Below the pieces are notes generated by a model, which did not search any database, was not told the DNA's origin, and saw nothing but the letters and a program-made list of their open reading frames with translations. This document shows, piece after piece, positions 9,064-16,907 of a stretch of 64,000 nt of DNA (its first letter is position 1; each line of letters starts with the position of its first letter). The position numbers and the translations under genes were made by a program. The DNA is from Rhizobium album (GTDB taxonomy: Bacteria > Pseudomonadota > Alphaproteobacteria > Rhizobiales > Rhizobiaceae). The DNA lies in contig NZ_QFBC01000005.1 of NCBI RefSeq assembly GCF_003122325.1, positions 1 to 64,000 of the forward strand, in the 5' to 3' direction.

Positions 9064-10089
9064 TTACTTGAAGAGCGCCGAAGCTTCGTCGATCGACAGG
9101 CTGCTCGTGTAGGAGTAGTAGCCCGGCTTGCCCTCAAGCTGCTTGGCGGCATCGGCAACGTTGTTGCTGTCGATGAAGGGGATCGGCAGGTACATGGCGT
9201 TCTTGTACTGGCCAGCCGTTGCCGGCTCCTTCAGTTCCTTGCCCTGCAGCATCAGCACGGCGACGTTCAGCGCGCTGGCCATGACGCCGGGCGGGTTGAC
9301 GGTTGCGCCGGAATTCAGCTTGTCCTTGATCCACAGGTCGATGAAGTCCTTGCGGATTTCACCGGTTGCGGCGATCTGGCTGGTCTTGCCCGCATCCATG
9401 ATCGTCTTCCACGCACCCGCCGCCATGCCGTCCTGCACCCAGACGCCGTTGATATCGGGATAGGTGGCCAGAATGTTCTGCATCGCCTGCTGGCCCTGCG
9501 CCTGATCCCAGTTGGCGTTCACTTCGTTGACGACCTGGATATCCGGATGCTGGCTGAAGACGCTCTTGTAGCCGGCAACGCGCATTTCGTTGGCCGGATG
9601 GCCGGCAACACCGTTGATCGCCACGACCTTGCCCTTGCCGCCGAGCGTTTCTGCGAGCCACTTGGCGCCGGCAGCGCCCCATGCCGTCTGGTCGATACCG
9701 ACATAAACGGCATCCGGCGACGAGACTTCGGCATCGGTAGCGACGACGAGGATACCGGCTTCCTTCGCCTGGGCGAAGATCGGATCGAAGGCCGTCGGGC
9801 TGTTCGGGTTGATGATGATGGCGTTCACGCCTTCGCTGATGAAGTTGCGAACATGGGCGATCTGGCCGGGCACGTCGACATTGGCGCTCTGGACGACGAC
9901 TTCGACATCGACGCCCTTTTCTTTCCACGCCGCGGCCGCAGCCTTGGCTTCGTCGATCATCTGGGTGCGCCACTCGCTGCCGACCCAGCCATTGGACAGG
10001 CCGATCTTGAAGCTCTCTGCCGAAGCGCCCGTGGCGGAGACGGAAAGGGTTGCGACGGTAGCCAATGCGATTGCGATGAATTTCTTCAT
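9064..10089 (-). CDS. CUT2 sugar ABC transporter substrate-binding protein
   Basis: A 341-residue periplasmic binding protein of the RbsB type. A signal peptide covers roughly residues 1-23, with cleavage near ASA-ES. The mature part begins with FKIGLSNGWVGSEWRTQM and keeps the two-lobe layout, with NAIIINPNSPTAFDPI and the later GVAGHPANEMR ligand-contact regions. The start is the ATG at 10089, preceded by GGGAGGA; the frame extends 19 codons further without support. The tryptophan-rich pocket stretch differs from classical ribose and xylose binders, so I cannot name the ligand. It is the first gene of the LacI-controlled operon. Confidence 0.88.
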   Translation of the reverse strand: MKKFIAIALATVATLSVSATGASAESFKIGLSNGWVGSEWRTQMIDEAKAAAAAWKEKGVDVEVVVQSANVDVPGQIAHVRNFISEGVNAIIINPNSPTAFDPIFAQAKEAGILVVATDAEVSSPDAVYVGIDQTAWGAAGAKWLAETLGGKGKVVAINGVAGHPANEMRVAGYKSVFSQHPDIQVVNEVNANWDQAQGQQAMQNILATYPDINGVWVQDGMAAGAWKTIMDAGKTSQIAATGEIRKDFIDLWIKDKLNSGATVNPPGVMASALNVAVLMLQGKELKEPATAGQYKNAMYLPIPFIDSNNVADAAKQLEGKPGYYSYTSSLSIDEASALFK

Positions 10090-10131
10090 AAAGTCCTCCC
10101 AAACTTTGAATGAGAGGATGAAACCAGAAAA

Positions 10132-10145
10132 TGAAATCGATTTCA
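10132..10145. promoter_or_regulatory. palindromic LacI-type operator
   Basis: TGAAATCGATTTCA is a perfect 14-bp palindrome with the central CG typical of LacI-family operators. It is 43 bases upstream of the binding-protein start. A weak promoter (TTACCG, 17-base spacer, TATTGA on the minus strand) would overlap it. A second short palindrome CCGTTAACGG sits at 10159-10168. The LacI protein at 4387-5403 is the obvious candidate binder. Confidence 0.75.
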
Positions 10146-10201
10146 ATAGCCGTTTTTGCCGTTAACGGTAACTTTTCCACGGTTCCGCGAAACGTAGCAG
10201 A

Positions 10202-10220
10202 CCGCGCCGTGCCGGCGCGG
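10202..10220 (-). terminator. stem-loop after treZ
   Basis: Eight-base arms CCGCGCCG and CGGCGCGG flank TGC, 19 bases downstream of the treZ stop on the minus strand. The following bases are only mildly T-rich. It separates treZ from the sugar operon read in the same direction. Confidence 0.55.
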
Positions 10221-10238
10221 CCTCATGCCGGGGCAAGG

Positions 10239-12095
10239 TCAGGCGAGCGCAAAGAGGATGGAGCGGCCAGGCAGTTCACCATCGCTTGCCAGCCTGTCGG
10301 CAGCAGCGGCTGGAAGCCCGTAAAGAACCGGGCCACGGATACCGGGGCTTGGAAGCGGCACATCGCCAAAATTGGCTCGCAACTCCAGCCGGCTTCCACC
10401 CAATGTCCAATCCACCGCCACCAGCCCCTCCTCGGCCTTGAGGATCTGGCCGCTGTTACCGCCGGCCGTCTGCAGCAGGGGCACGATGCGGGCATGGCGC
10501 AGGGCAAGCAGTTCGCCGACCATCGCCAGCCAAGCCCGGCCGTCCGGCCCGCCGCGCCGCGACCAGTCGAGGCGGGATTGGCGAAACGTCTCCCCGTCGA
10601 GCGGATCGGGAATGTCGTCCGCCGTCCGGCCTTCGGCGAAACCGCCGAACTTTTCCGCCTCGTCGCGCCGTCCCTCGCGAACACTTTCCCCCAACGCTCC
10701 GTCCATGTCGCTGAAGAAATAGAACGGGGTGGTTTCGCCATATTCCTCGCCCATGTAGAGCAGCGGTATCTGCGGCGAGAGCAAGAGCATCGCCATCAGC
10801 AACCGGACCGTTGCCGGGTCCGCAAGCGTCGTCAGCCGTTCGCCGAAGGCGCGATTGCCGATCTGGTCGTGGTTCTGGATGAAATTTATGAAGGCGGTGG
10901 GCGGCAGATGGCCGCTCGCTTCACCCAGGGGCCGGCCATCGCCAATCTTCGGTATCTCACCCTGATAGACGAAGCCTTCCGCCAGCGACCGGGCAAGCTT
11001 GCACCAGCGGTCGTCGAGATAATTGCCGTAATATCCCCTGCCCTCGCCGGTGGCGATCACATGGGCGACATGGTGGAAGTCGTCGTTCCATTCGCCGTCA
11101 TAATGGGAAGCGTGGCCGTTCTCGTCGCGCTCGTGCAGGGAGGTGATGTTGCGGGCATCCTCCGTCATCAGGTGGATATGGCGGTCGGAAAACGTCGCCC
11201 TCACCCGCTCGGACAATTCGATGAGGACATGCTTCGCCGCTTCGTCGTGAATGCTGTCGACGGCATCGAAACGCAGGCCGTCGAGGTTGAACTCCTCCAG
11301 CCAATAGAGCGCATTTTCGATGAAGAATGTCCTGACGGGTTTTTTCGTGTAGTCGATCGCCGTTCCCCAGGGCGTGTTCCGGTCGGCATGAAAAAACTGC
11401 GGCGCATAATGGTGAAGGTAATTTCCATCCGGTCCGAAATGATTGTAGACCACGTCGAGGAAGACCATCAGGCCCAGCCGATGCGCCGCGTCGACAAACG
11501 CCTTCATCGCGTCCGGCGAGCCATAATGCCGCTGCGGCGCATAGAGGAAGGCGCCGTCATAACCCCAGTTCCGATCTCCGGGAAAATGCGCGACGGGCAT
11601 GATTTCCACCGCGGTAATGCCGAGATCCGCCAGGTCGGGCAGCCGAGCCGTAGCGGCATCGAAGGTGCCCTCGGATGTGAACGTGCCGATATGCAACTCG
11701 TAGATGACCGTCTCGTGCCACGGACGACCGCGCCATAACGGCACCTGCCAGCGATAGGCTGCGGGATCGGTGACGATGGAGGGGCCGTGCTGGTCGACCG
11801 CCTGGGCGCGGGCGGCAGGATCGGGCACCGCCATCCCGTCCGACATCACGAAGGAATACTGCGCCTCCGGGCTCACCTTTGGCACGACGACTTCGAACCA
11901 GCCGTCATCCCGGCCGGCCATCGGCTTGTCCGCGCCCCCAAGCCTCAGCGACACGCTGGACTGATTCGGCGCCCAGATTCGGAAAAGCACATTGCCGTCG
12001 TCGAGGATTTCCGCACCCCAGCTCTTGCGGAACCGGCGAAGCCGTCTTTCGGCAGAATGCGTGGAGGAAGGGAAGGCAATCGAGGGATTTTCCAT
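10239..12095 (-). CDS. treZ: malto-oligosyltrehalose trehalohydrolase
   Basis: A 618-residue GH13 enzyme that releases trehalose from maltooligosyl-trehalose. Residues about 25-115 form the N-terminal carbohydrate-binding (CBM48-like) domain, followed by the catalytic barrel. The nucleophile Asp277 lies in LDGLRFDAVDS and the acid/base Glu312 in HLMTEDARN; the third aspartate lies in QNHDQIGNRAFG. These, with the VYNHFGPDGNYL loop, are typical of TreZ. The start at 12095 has GGAG six bases upstream; a much longer open frame runs back through the sigma gene in another reading frame. The partner TreY is not in the window. An EcfG-like promoter (12129-12153) puts it in the general stress response, where trehalose is a known osmoprotectant. 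Confidence 0.9.
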   Translation of the reverse strand: MENPSIAFPSSTHSAERRLRRFRKSWGAEILDDGNVLFRIWAPNQSSVSLRLGGADKPMAGRDDGWFEVVVPKVSPEAQYSFVMSDGMAVPDPAARAQAVDQHGPSIVTDPAAYRWQVPLWRGRPWHETVIYELHIGTFTSEGTFDAATARLPDLADLGITAVEIMPVAHFPGDRNWGYDGAFLYAPQRHYGSPDAMKAFVDAAHRLGLMVFLDVVYNHFGPDGNYLHHYAPQFFHADRNTPWGTAIDYTKKPVRTFFIENALYWLEEFNLDGLRFDAVDSIHDEAAKHVLIELSERVRATFSDRHIHLMTEDARNITSLHERDENGHASHYDGEWNDDFHHVAHVIATGEGRGYYGNYLDDRWCKLARSLAEGFVYQGEIPKIGDGRPLGEASGHLPPTAFINFIQNHDQIGNRAFGERLTTLADPATVRLLMAMLLLSPQIPLLYMGEEYGETTPFYFFSDMDGALGESVREGRRDEAEKFGGFAEGRTADDIPDPLDGETFRQSRLDWSRRGGPDGRAWLAMVGELLALRHARIVPLLQTAGGNSGQILKAEEGLVAVDWTLGGSRLELRANFGDVPLPSPGIRGPVLYGLPAAAADRLASDGELPGRSILFALA

Positions 12096-12128
12096 GCAGT
12101 CTCCGTGATCTTTCCGTTGGCCTCCAGA

Positions 12129-12153
12129 AACAGCCGTACCGCACAATTGTTCC
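12129..12153 (-). promoter_or_regulatory. EcfG-type promoter for treZ
   Basis: On the minus strand GGAAC (12153-12149) is followed after 16 bases by TGTT (12132-12129), one base off the CGTT consensus. It lies just upstream of treZ and directly after the ecfG stop, so treZ can be read independently. Confidence 0.6.
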
Positions 12154-12172
12154 GCTCCGTCGATTAACGCTG

Positions 12173-12676
12173 TCAGGCATCCTCTCCCAATTCGGTCAGC
12201 AGCTGCCGACGGGCACGGTTGAGGCGGCTTTTGACGGTGCCGACGGCGCAATCGCAGATTTCGGCGGCGGCCTCGTAGCTCTCGCCCAGGACCACCACCA
12301 GCGTCAGGATCTCGCGATATTGATGCGTCAGTTTGGCGAAGGCGTCTTCCACCTCGCGAGCCCGGATGCTCCATTCCTGCGTCGCATCCAGGGAGAGCAT
12401 TTCATTGGAGCAATTTTCCAGTCCCGGCACCTCCCGCTTCTTCACCTTGATGCGCGTATAGAAGGTGTTGCGCATAATGGTGAACAACCAGGATTTCAGC
12501 CGCGTGCCGGGCTCGAACTTGTCGAGATTTGCGAGCGCCTTGAGAAGAGTTTCCTGAACGAGGTCGTCGGCATCGGCAGGATCGCGGCAAAAAGTGCGCG
12601 CAAAGGCACGCAGAGCGGGGATAAGCTTGACGATATCGTCACGTGCAACGTCGACGCTCGGTTGTAAATCGGACAC
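12173..12676 (-). CDS. ecfG: EcfG-type general stress sigma factor
   Basis: A 167-residue ECF sigma factor. Region 2 contains DADDLVQETLLKALANLDKF and the stretch RLKSWLFTIMRNTFY typical of the EcfG (ECF15) group. Region 4 contains YEAAAEICDCAVGTVKSRLN, the helix-turn-helix that reads GGAAC. The start is a GTG at 12676 with GGAGAGG upstream; the longer open frame passes through non-coding DNA. A perfect EcfG promoter at 12720-12745 indicates autoregulation. A NepR-like anti-sigma gene diverges upstream. Rhizobia often carry several EcfG copies, so this may be one paralogue rather than the main regulator. Confidence 0.88.
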   Translation of the reverse strand: MSDLQPSVDVARDDIVKLIPALRAFARTFCRDPADADDLVQETLLKALANLDKFEPGTRLKSWLFTIMRNTFYTRIKVKKREVPGLENCSNEMLSLDATQEWSIRAREVEDAFAKLTHQYREILTLVVVLGESYEAAAEICDCAVGTVKSRLNRARRQLLTELGEDA

Positions 12677-12719
12677 CGGTTTTACCTCTCCAGCGCAATA
12701 TCGGGAAGTGACGCTAGTC

Positions 12720-12745
12720 AACGTCGCTGCTTCGGGTTTGGTTCC
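12720..12745 (-). promoter_or_regulatory. perfect EcfG-type promoter of ecfG
   Basis: On the minus strand GGAAC (12745-12741) and CGTT (12723-12720) are separated by 17 bases. The predicted leader to the GTG start is about 35 bases. This indicates that the sigma factor drives its own synthesis. Confidence 0.85.
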
Positions 12746-12898
12746 GTGTCCTTGCGCTGGCGAAGGCCAAGTTTCCGCGGCGCAATGCTCGATCAAGTCA
12801 ACGGCGATAAAACGCATCGACACGGTTGTCCGCCGATCCCCGGATTTGCATTGGCACCGCTTTGCAATATGCTTGCTCGCACAGACAATGGGCCTGAA

Positions 12899-13051
12899 AT
12901 GACGACGACCGACAAAGATGAAAATGACGTGTTGAGCCAGGAAGTGGCGCTGCTGCTCAAGGAAATCGAGAAGGAGGCCGTGCCGGACCGGCTTCTGGTG
13001 TTGGCGAAACAATTGCAGAAGGCCCTGAACGACCGGAAGCCACAGTCATAG
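12899..13051 (+). CDS. NepR-like anti-sigma factor
   Basis: A 50-residue protein whose core [20 protein letters not shown] resembles the NepR motif EPVPDRFLDLLxxLD that wraps around EcfG sigma factors. NepR holds the sigma factor inactive until phosphorylated PhyR sequesters it. The gene diverges from ecfG rather than forming the more usual nepR-ecfG operon. The start is uncertain: the ATG at 12899 lacks a clear ribosome site, and an in-frame ATG at 12869 would add ten residues. No GGAAC promoter faces this gene, so it may be expressed constitutively. The short length and divergent sequence leave some doubt. Confidence 0.65.
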   Translation: MTTTDKDENDVLSQEVALLLKEIEKEAVPDRLLVLAKQLQKALNDRKPQS

Positions 13052-13112
13052 TTCCTTCAAGGGCAACGACAATCCGTCACCGTCACCTTGCCATCCCGAT
13101 GCGAGCACGCTC

Positions 13113-13700
13113 TTGACGTCTTCTCCGAGCAGCAAAGCCGACGACACCCTAAACGCCTTCTTCGCCCGCGATGCCGTCGAGGTCGCCCGGGAGCTGATCG
13201 GCTGGCAGGTCGCCGTCGAAGGCGTCGGCGGCATTGTCGTCGAAACGGAAGCCTACCGCCCGGACGACGAAGCTTCGCACAGTTTCCGAGGGCCGACAAA
13301 CCGCAATGCCGCCATGTTCGGCCCCGCCGGGCATGCCTACGTCTATCGCTCCTACGGCATCCACTGGTGCCTGAATTTCGTCTGCCTGCCGGGAAGCGCC
13401 GTGCTGATCCGGGCATTGCAGCCGACGCTCGGACTTGCCGACATGCAGAAGCGCCGGGGAACGGACGACCTGCGCAAGCTATGTTCGGGGCCCGGCAAAT
13501 TATGCGCCGCACTTGGGATCGACATCACCCGGGACGGGCTGCCGCTCGATTCGCCGCCGTTTCTGCTGACAGCGGGACAGGCGGAGCACGTGCTGTCGGG
13601 TCCCCGGATCGGCATCAGCCGCAACATCGCCGCACCGTGGCGCTTCGGGCTGGCCGGCTCGGCTTTCATCAGCCGAAGGTTTGCCCCGGCAGCACCCTGA
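13113..13700 (+). CDS. alkyladenine (3-methyladenine) DNA glycosylase, AAG/MPG family
   Basis: A 195-residue base-excision repair enzyme that removes alkylated purines. Family landmarks are present in order: [10 protein letters not shown]-like strand near residue 28, the catalytic-site [19 protein letters not shown] (with the water-activating Glu), [19 protein letters not shown] with the intercalating tyrosine region, and [12 protein letters not shown]. It is complete for the bacterial family. The only in-frame start before the conserved region is a TTG at 13113 with a poor ribosome site. It lies between two stress-controlled genes but shows no EcfG promoter of its own. Confidence 0.88.
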   Translation: MTSSPSSKADDTLNAFFARDAVEVARELIGWQVAVEGVGGIVVETEAYRPDDEASHSFRGPTNRNAAMFGPAGHAYVYRSYGIHWCLNFVCLPGSAVLIRALQPTLGLADMQKRRGTDDLRKLCSGPGKLCAALGIDITRDGLPLDSPPFLLTAGQAEHVLSGPRIGISRNIAAPWRFGLAGSAFISRRFAPAAP

Positions 13701-13741
13701 CAGCGAAAACCCTGTCCTGCGCCAGCGCGGTGAAAAACGCC

Positions 13742-13766
13742 GGAACATTGCCCGGGCCTGCGAGTT
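13742..13766 (+). promoter_or_regulatory. EcfG-type promoter for the DUF892 gene
   Basis: GGAAC at 13742-13746 and AGTT at 13763-13766 with a 16-base spacer, one base off the CGTT consensus. The predicted leader is about 30 bases to the ATG at 13803, which has AGGAG upstream. Confidence 0.65.
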
Positions 13767-13802
13767 TGATGCTGGCAACACCCGTTCACAGGAGAAAAAT
13801 CA

Positions 13803-14303
13803 ATGGCGGACAAAACCCTCGACGATCTTTTCTACGAAACCCTCAAGGACATCTATTACGCCGAGCGCAAGATCCTGAAGACGCTGCCGAAGATGGCGCG
13901 CGGCGCCCAGGACGAGAAATTGCAGGCGGCCTTCCTCAAGCATCGCGACGAAACCGAGACGCATGTCGAGCGCCTGCAGGAGATCTTCGAGAAGATCGGC
14001 AAGCGTGCACGTGCGAAGACCTGCCCCGCCATCGACGGCATCGTCGAGGAAGGCGAGGAGATCCTCGAAGCCTTCAAGGGGTCGCCGGCCATCGATGCCG
14101 GGCTTCTGGCGGCCGCCCAAGCGGTCGAGCATTATGAGATCAGCCGTTACGGCACGCTGAAGGCGTGGGCCATGCAGCTCGGCCACGACGACGTCGCCAA
14201 GCTTCTCGACACGACCCTGCAGGAAGAAGGGAAAACCGACGAGACGCTGACCAAGCTCGCGGAGACCGCCGTCAATGGTGCGGCAAAGCAGCGCGCCGCC
14301 TGA
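13803..14303 (+). CDS. DUF892 (YciE/YciF-type) ferritin-like protein
   Basis: A 166-residue, almost wholly helical protein. The N-terminus TLDDLFYETLKDIYYAERKI is the DUF892 signature. Carboxylate/histidine pairs sit along the four helices (for example KHRDETETHVERL and AAAQAVEHYEISRYG) as in di-iron ferritin-like folds. Such proteins are induced by osmotic and general stress in many proteobacteria, but their reaction is not established. The EcfG-like promoter 37 bases upstream agrees. The start has AGGAG nine bases before the ATG. Confidence 0.85.
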   Translation: MADKTLDDLFYETLKDIYYAERKILKTLPKMARGAQDEKLQAAFLKHRDETETHVERLQEIFEKIGKRARAKTCPAIDGIVEEGEEILEAFKGSPAIDAGLLAAAQAVEHYEISRYGTLKAWAMQLGHDDVAKLLDTTLQEEGKTDETLTKLAETAVNGAAKQRAA

Positions 14304-14312
14304 GTGATCCTT

Positions 14313-14334
14313 CGCGTCCGCGAAAGCGGACGCG
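14313..14334 (+). terminator. stem-loop terminator after DUF892 gene
   Basis: Nine-base arms CGCGTCCGC and GCGGACGCG close a stable GAAA tetraloop, ten bases past the stop. It is followed by C-rich rather than T-rich sequence, so efficiency is uncertain. Confidence 0.6.
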
Positions 14335-14366
14335 TCCCCCCGCCGGATCGAGATAGACACGAAGAA

Positions 14367-14391
14367 GCCGGCCATGCGAAGCATGGCCGGC
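14367..14391 (-). terminator. stem-loop terminator after the 79-residue gene
   Basis: Eleven-base arms GCCGGCCATGC and GCATGGCCGGC flank GAA. On the minus strand it lies 26 bases past the stop at 14418 and is followed by TTCTTC. It can act from either side between these convergent genes. Confidence 0.65.
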
Positions 14392-14417
14392 ATCAAAACC
14401 AATGGAGATCGACACGA

Positions 14418-14657
14418 TCAGTTTGCGCGTTTTTCACCCGGGTTGGATTTCACGCCGGTGACAGCGATGCGCATCATGTCACCCTTTAACGTCTGGCAGC
14501 GGAGCACGATGCGCTCATGCTGCCTGACGCGCTCGGCATGTTCGTTCGCGGCCTTCACCGCCAGATCGTAATTGGGGTAGATGGCAGACTGGAAACCGTC
14601 CATGACGAACATCCAGCCATTGTCATGCGGTAGAACATCACAAAAATATTGGTTCAT
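14418..14657 (-). CDS. small hypothetical protein
   Basis: A 79-residue soluble protein that I cannot place in a named family with certainty. The N-terminus DVLPHDNGWMFVMDGFQSA followed by a helix with YDLAVKAANEHAERV resembles the DUF2188-type layout (strand, turn, strand, helix that reads like a shortened double-stranded-RNA-binding fold). The ATG is preceded by GGGAGGAAGAA, an excellent ribosome site. GGAAC on its upstream side (14699-14703) has only a poor -10 partner. Its location among stress genes suggests, but does not show, a stress role. Confidence 0.7.
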   Translation of the reverse strand: MNQYFCDVLPHDNGWMFVMDGFQSAIYPNYDLAVKAANEHAERVRQHERIVLRCQTLKGDMMRIAVTGVKSNPGEKRAN

Positions 14658-14678
14658 TTCTTCCTCCCATACCTACAG

Positions 14679-14703
14679 AATTCCGCAGGAGGCCGATTGT
14701 TCC
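14679..14703 (-). promoter_or_regulatory. weak EcfG-like promoter
   Basis: A minus-strand GGAAC (14703-14699) is followed after 16 bases by AATT, only half matching CGTT. Listed because every neighbour has a better version; it may be a degenerate or unrelated site. Confidence 0.25.
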
Positions 14704-14778
14704 CGACGCACTGCACAATTTTTTCATGGATTGGGCGATCGCGGCAGGTTTCCGCGCTTTCCAATCCACCACGCCTGT

Positions 14779-14804
14779 GGAACTATCGGTGTTGCGTCGT
14801 CGTT
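14779..14804 (+). promoter_or_regulatory. perfect EcfG-type promoter for the DUF2934 gene
   Basis: GGAAC at 14779-14783 and CGTT at 14801-14804 with a 17-base spacer. It also decides the start of the next gene: the open frame extends far upstream of this promoter, but only the ATG at 14836 lies downstream of the predicted transcription start. Confidence 0.85.
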
Positions 14805-14835
14805 TAACGTGCTGTCCATACGGGGAGATCGATCC

Positions 14836-15075
14836 ATGGCGGAAACCGTGTACGAACGAGTTAAAAAACGAGCCTACGAAATCTGGGAAGAAGAAGGCAG
14901 GCCTTGGGGCCGGGATGCCGTGCATTGGGAACGTGCCAACCGCGAGATTGCCGATCAGACGGATACGGAAACACCCGTTCGAGTGGCATCGATTATCGAG
15001 GAAGCGACAACAGAGATCGTCGATGCGGACGTAAAGGCCCCGGCCAAACGCCGCACCAAAAAAGTCGCCGTTTAA
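14836..15075 (+). CDS. DUF2934 small stress-type protein
   Basis: A 79-residue basic/acidic protein with the DUF2934 core RAYEIWEEEGRPWGRDAVHW near the N-terminus, followed by a lysine-rich tail ending KRRTKKVAV that could bind nucleic acid. Function of the family is unknown; it is frequent in rhizobia. GGGGAG precedes the ATG by about eight bases, and a perfect EcfG promoter stands just upstream. A GC-rich hairpin with a short T-run follows. Confidence 0.85.
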   Translation: MAETVYERVKKRAYEIWEEEGRPWGRDAVHWERANREIADQTDTETPVRVASIIEEATTEIVDADVKAPAKRRTKKVAV

Positions 15076-15104
15076 AACCCGCGTTACAATTTGCTTGCGT
15101 CCGG

Positions 15105-15134
15105 GCGCCCGCGTTGCGGGCGCTGTGGCCTTTT
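15105..15134 (+). terminator. rho-independent terminator after the DUF2934 gene
   Basis: Eight-base arms GCGCCCGC and GCGGGCGC (15105-15112, 15116-15123) flank GTT; a TTTT run follows at 15131-15134. It separates the DUF2934 gene from the glgA promoter. Confidence 0.65.
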
Positions 15135-15181
15135 GACCTGTTGACGGTGGGGAATCCGTCGTGATTTAATCCTTCTGCAGC

Positions 15182-15206
15182 GGAACGGTTTGTGTCTGTC
15201 CTCGTT
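15182..15206 (+). promoter_or_regulatory. perfect EcfG-type promoter for glgA
   Basis: GGAAC at 15182-15186 and CGTT at 15203-15206 with a 16-base spacer, giving a leader of roughly 115-135 bases before glgA. It places this glycogen synthase under the general stress sigma factor. Confidence 0.82.
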
Positions 15207-15328
15207 ATGTCTGGCGAGCGTGAGTTCCGGTCTGTTTTCCTTTTCCCGGCCTGTTGCTGGATCTGCGTTACTCGTTTGCGCTTCACATTGATTGTTTGTG
15301 TGCAGGCGGCTCGAAGGAGAGTCCGCCG

Positions 15329-16825
15329 ATGCAAGGGGATGCGGCATTCATGAAGATACTCTCGGTTACATCGGAAATATTCCCACTGATCAAGACCGGC
15401 GGCCTGGCGGACGTTACCGGATCCTTGCCGAAATTCCTGAAGGCCTGCGGCGTCCATACCAAGACCCTGGTGCCCGGATATCCCACCGTGTTGCGCAAAC
15501 TGAAGGCGATGGAACCGCTCGTGGTCTTCGACGAGGTATTCGGCGAGCCGGCAACCCTGATGCAGGGCCGCCATGGCGACCTCGACCTTCTGGTGTTGCA
15601 TGCGCCCGGCCTGTACGACCGGCCCGGCGGCCCCTATGTCGACGACGGCGGCAATGACCACGAAGACAACTGGCGCCGCTTCGCGGCCCTCTCCGTCGTC
15701 GCCGCCGAAATCGCCGGCGGCCTGCTGCCGCACTGGCAGCCGGATGTGGTTCACACCCACGACTGGCAATCGGCCCTGACATCCGTCTACATGCGGTACG
15801 GCAAGGGCCGCGACATCCCCTGCGTGCTCACGGTTCACAACCTGGCATTCCAGGGTCAGTTCCATGCCGGCATCCTCGAACATCTCGGCCTGCCCTTCGA
15901 CGCCATGAACATAAACTGCCTCGAATATCATGGCGATGTCAGCTTCCTGAAAGGCGGCCTGCAGACGGCCAATCTTATCACCACCGTCAGCCCGACCTAT
16001 GCGCGCGAAATCCTGACGCCGGAATTCGGCATGGGCATGCAAGGCGTGCTCAACGAGCGGCGGCCGGACCTGATCGGCATCGTCAACGGCATCGACCCGG
16101 ACATGTGGAACCCCGCGACCGATCCCGCTCTCCTTGCCAACTACGATTACCTCGGCCTCAGGTCGCGGCGCATAAATCGCCGCCGGGTCGAAGAGGAATT
16201 CGGGCTACACCACGACGACAGCCTGCTGTTTGCGGTCGTCAGCCGGCTGACCTGGCAGAAAGGCCTCGACATGCTTGCCGAGGTCGCCGACGACCTGGTG
16301 GCGAACGGCGGCAAGCTGATCGTCTTCGGCAAGGGCGATCGGTATATCGAGGACATGCTGGCCGGTGCCGCCGCCCGCCATCCGGGCCGGATTGCCGTGC
16401 GCATCGGTTACGACGAGCCGACGGCGCATCTGATTCATGGCGGCGTCGATTCCATCGTCCAGCCCTCCCGCTTCGAACCTTGCGGCCTGACGCAGCTTTA
16501 TGCGCTGCGATACGGCAGCGTGCCCGTCGTATCGCGCACCGGCGGGCTGGCGGAAACGATCATCGACGCCAACGATGCCGCCGTATCGGCACGGGTCGCC
16601 ACCGGCTTCCAGTTTCATCCGGTCGACACGGAAGGCCTGCGGCTGGCGCTGCACCGGGCCTTCGCCGCCTATCGTGATCCGCGCCGCTGGGCGCGGCTGC
16701 AGCATCAGGGCATGAAAGCGCATTTTTCCTGGGATCGCAGCGCACAGCAATATGCTTCGTTGTATGGCTCGCTGATCGCCCGCCGAAGCCCAACGCTGGA
16801 CTGGGCAATCAGGGCCACCGGCTGA
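15329..16825 (+). CDS. glgA: glycogen synthase (ADP-glucose type, GT5)
   Basis: A 498-residue glucosyltransferase that extends alpha-1,4-glucan from ADP-glucose. The N-terminal Rossmann domain contains the ADP-glucose motif [16 protein letters not shown]. The C-terminal domain has [20 protein letters not shown] and RTGGLAETI, which hold the nucleotide sugar. Two starts are possible. The ATG at 15329 has AAGGAG nine bases upstream and adds seven residues. The ATG at 15350 gives the usual family N-terminus MKILSVTSE but a weaker site. No glgB or glgC lies nearby, so this is a stand-alone, stress-controlled copy. A hairpin follows the stop. Confidence 0.92.
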   Translation: MQGDAAFMKILSVTSEIFPLIKTGGLADVTGSLPKFLKACGVHTKTLVPGYPTVLRKLKAMEPLVVFDEVFGEPATLMQGRHGDLDLLVLHAPGLYDRPGGPYVDDGGNDHEDNWRRFAALSVVAAEIAGGLLPHWQPDVVHTHDWQSALTSVYMRYGKGRDIPCVLTVHNLAFQGQFHAGILEHLGLPFDAMNINCLEYHGDVSFLKGGLQTANLITTVSPTYAREILTPEFGMGMQGVLNERRPDLIGIVNGIDPDMWNPATDPALLANYDYLGLRSRRINRRRVEEEFGLHHDDSLLFAVVSRLTWQKGLDMLAEVADDLVANGGKLIVFGKGDRYIEDMLAGAAARHPGRIAVRIGYDEPTAHLIHGGVDSIVQPSRFEPCGLTQLYALRYGSVPVVSRTGGLAETIIDANDAAVSARVATGFQFHPVDTEGLRLALHRAFAAYRDPRRWARLQHQGMKAHFSWDRSAQQYASLYGSLIARRSPTLDWAIRATG

Positions 16826-16845
16826 CAGGCGACGACCCTGGCGAA

Positions 16846-16872
16846 AAGGGCGGGAGCCGAGCACCCACCCTT
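16846..16872. terminator. terminator between convergent glgA and glgX
   Basis: Arms AAGGGCGGG and CCCACCCTT with one mismatch flank a nine-base loop, followed by CTGTTT on the plus strand. It lies 21 bases past the glgA stop and 35 bases before the glgX stop on the other strand. Confidence 0.55.
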
Positions 16873-16907
16873 CTGTTTCCGACCGCGCATATTACCGGCT
16901 GCGCTTC

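Noticed and set aside
10165-10186. GGAAC on the minus strand upstream of the first sugar operon as an EcfG promoter
   Set aside because: No CGTT-like element occurs at 16-17 bases; the operon is better explained by LacI control.
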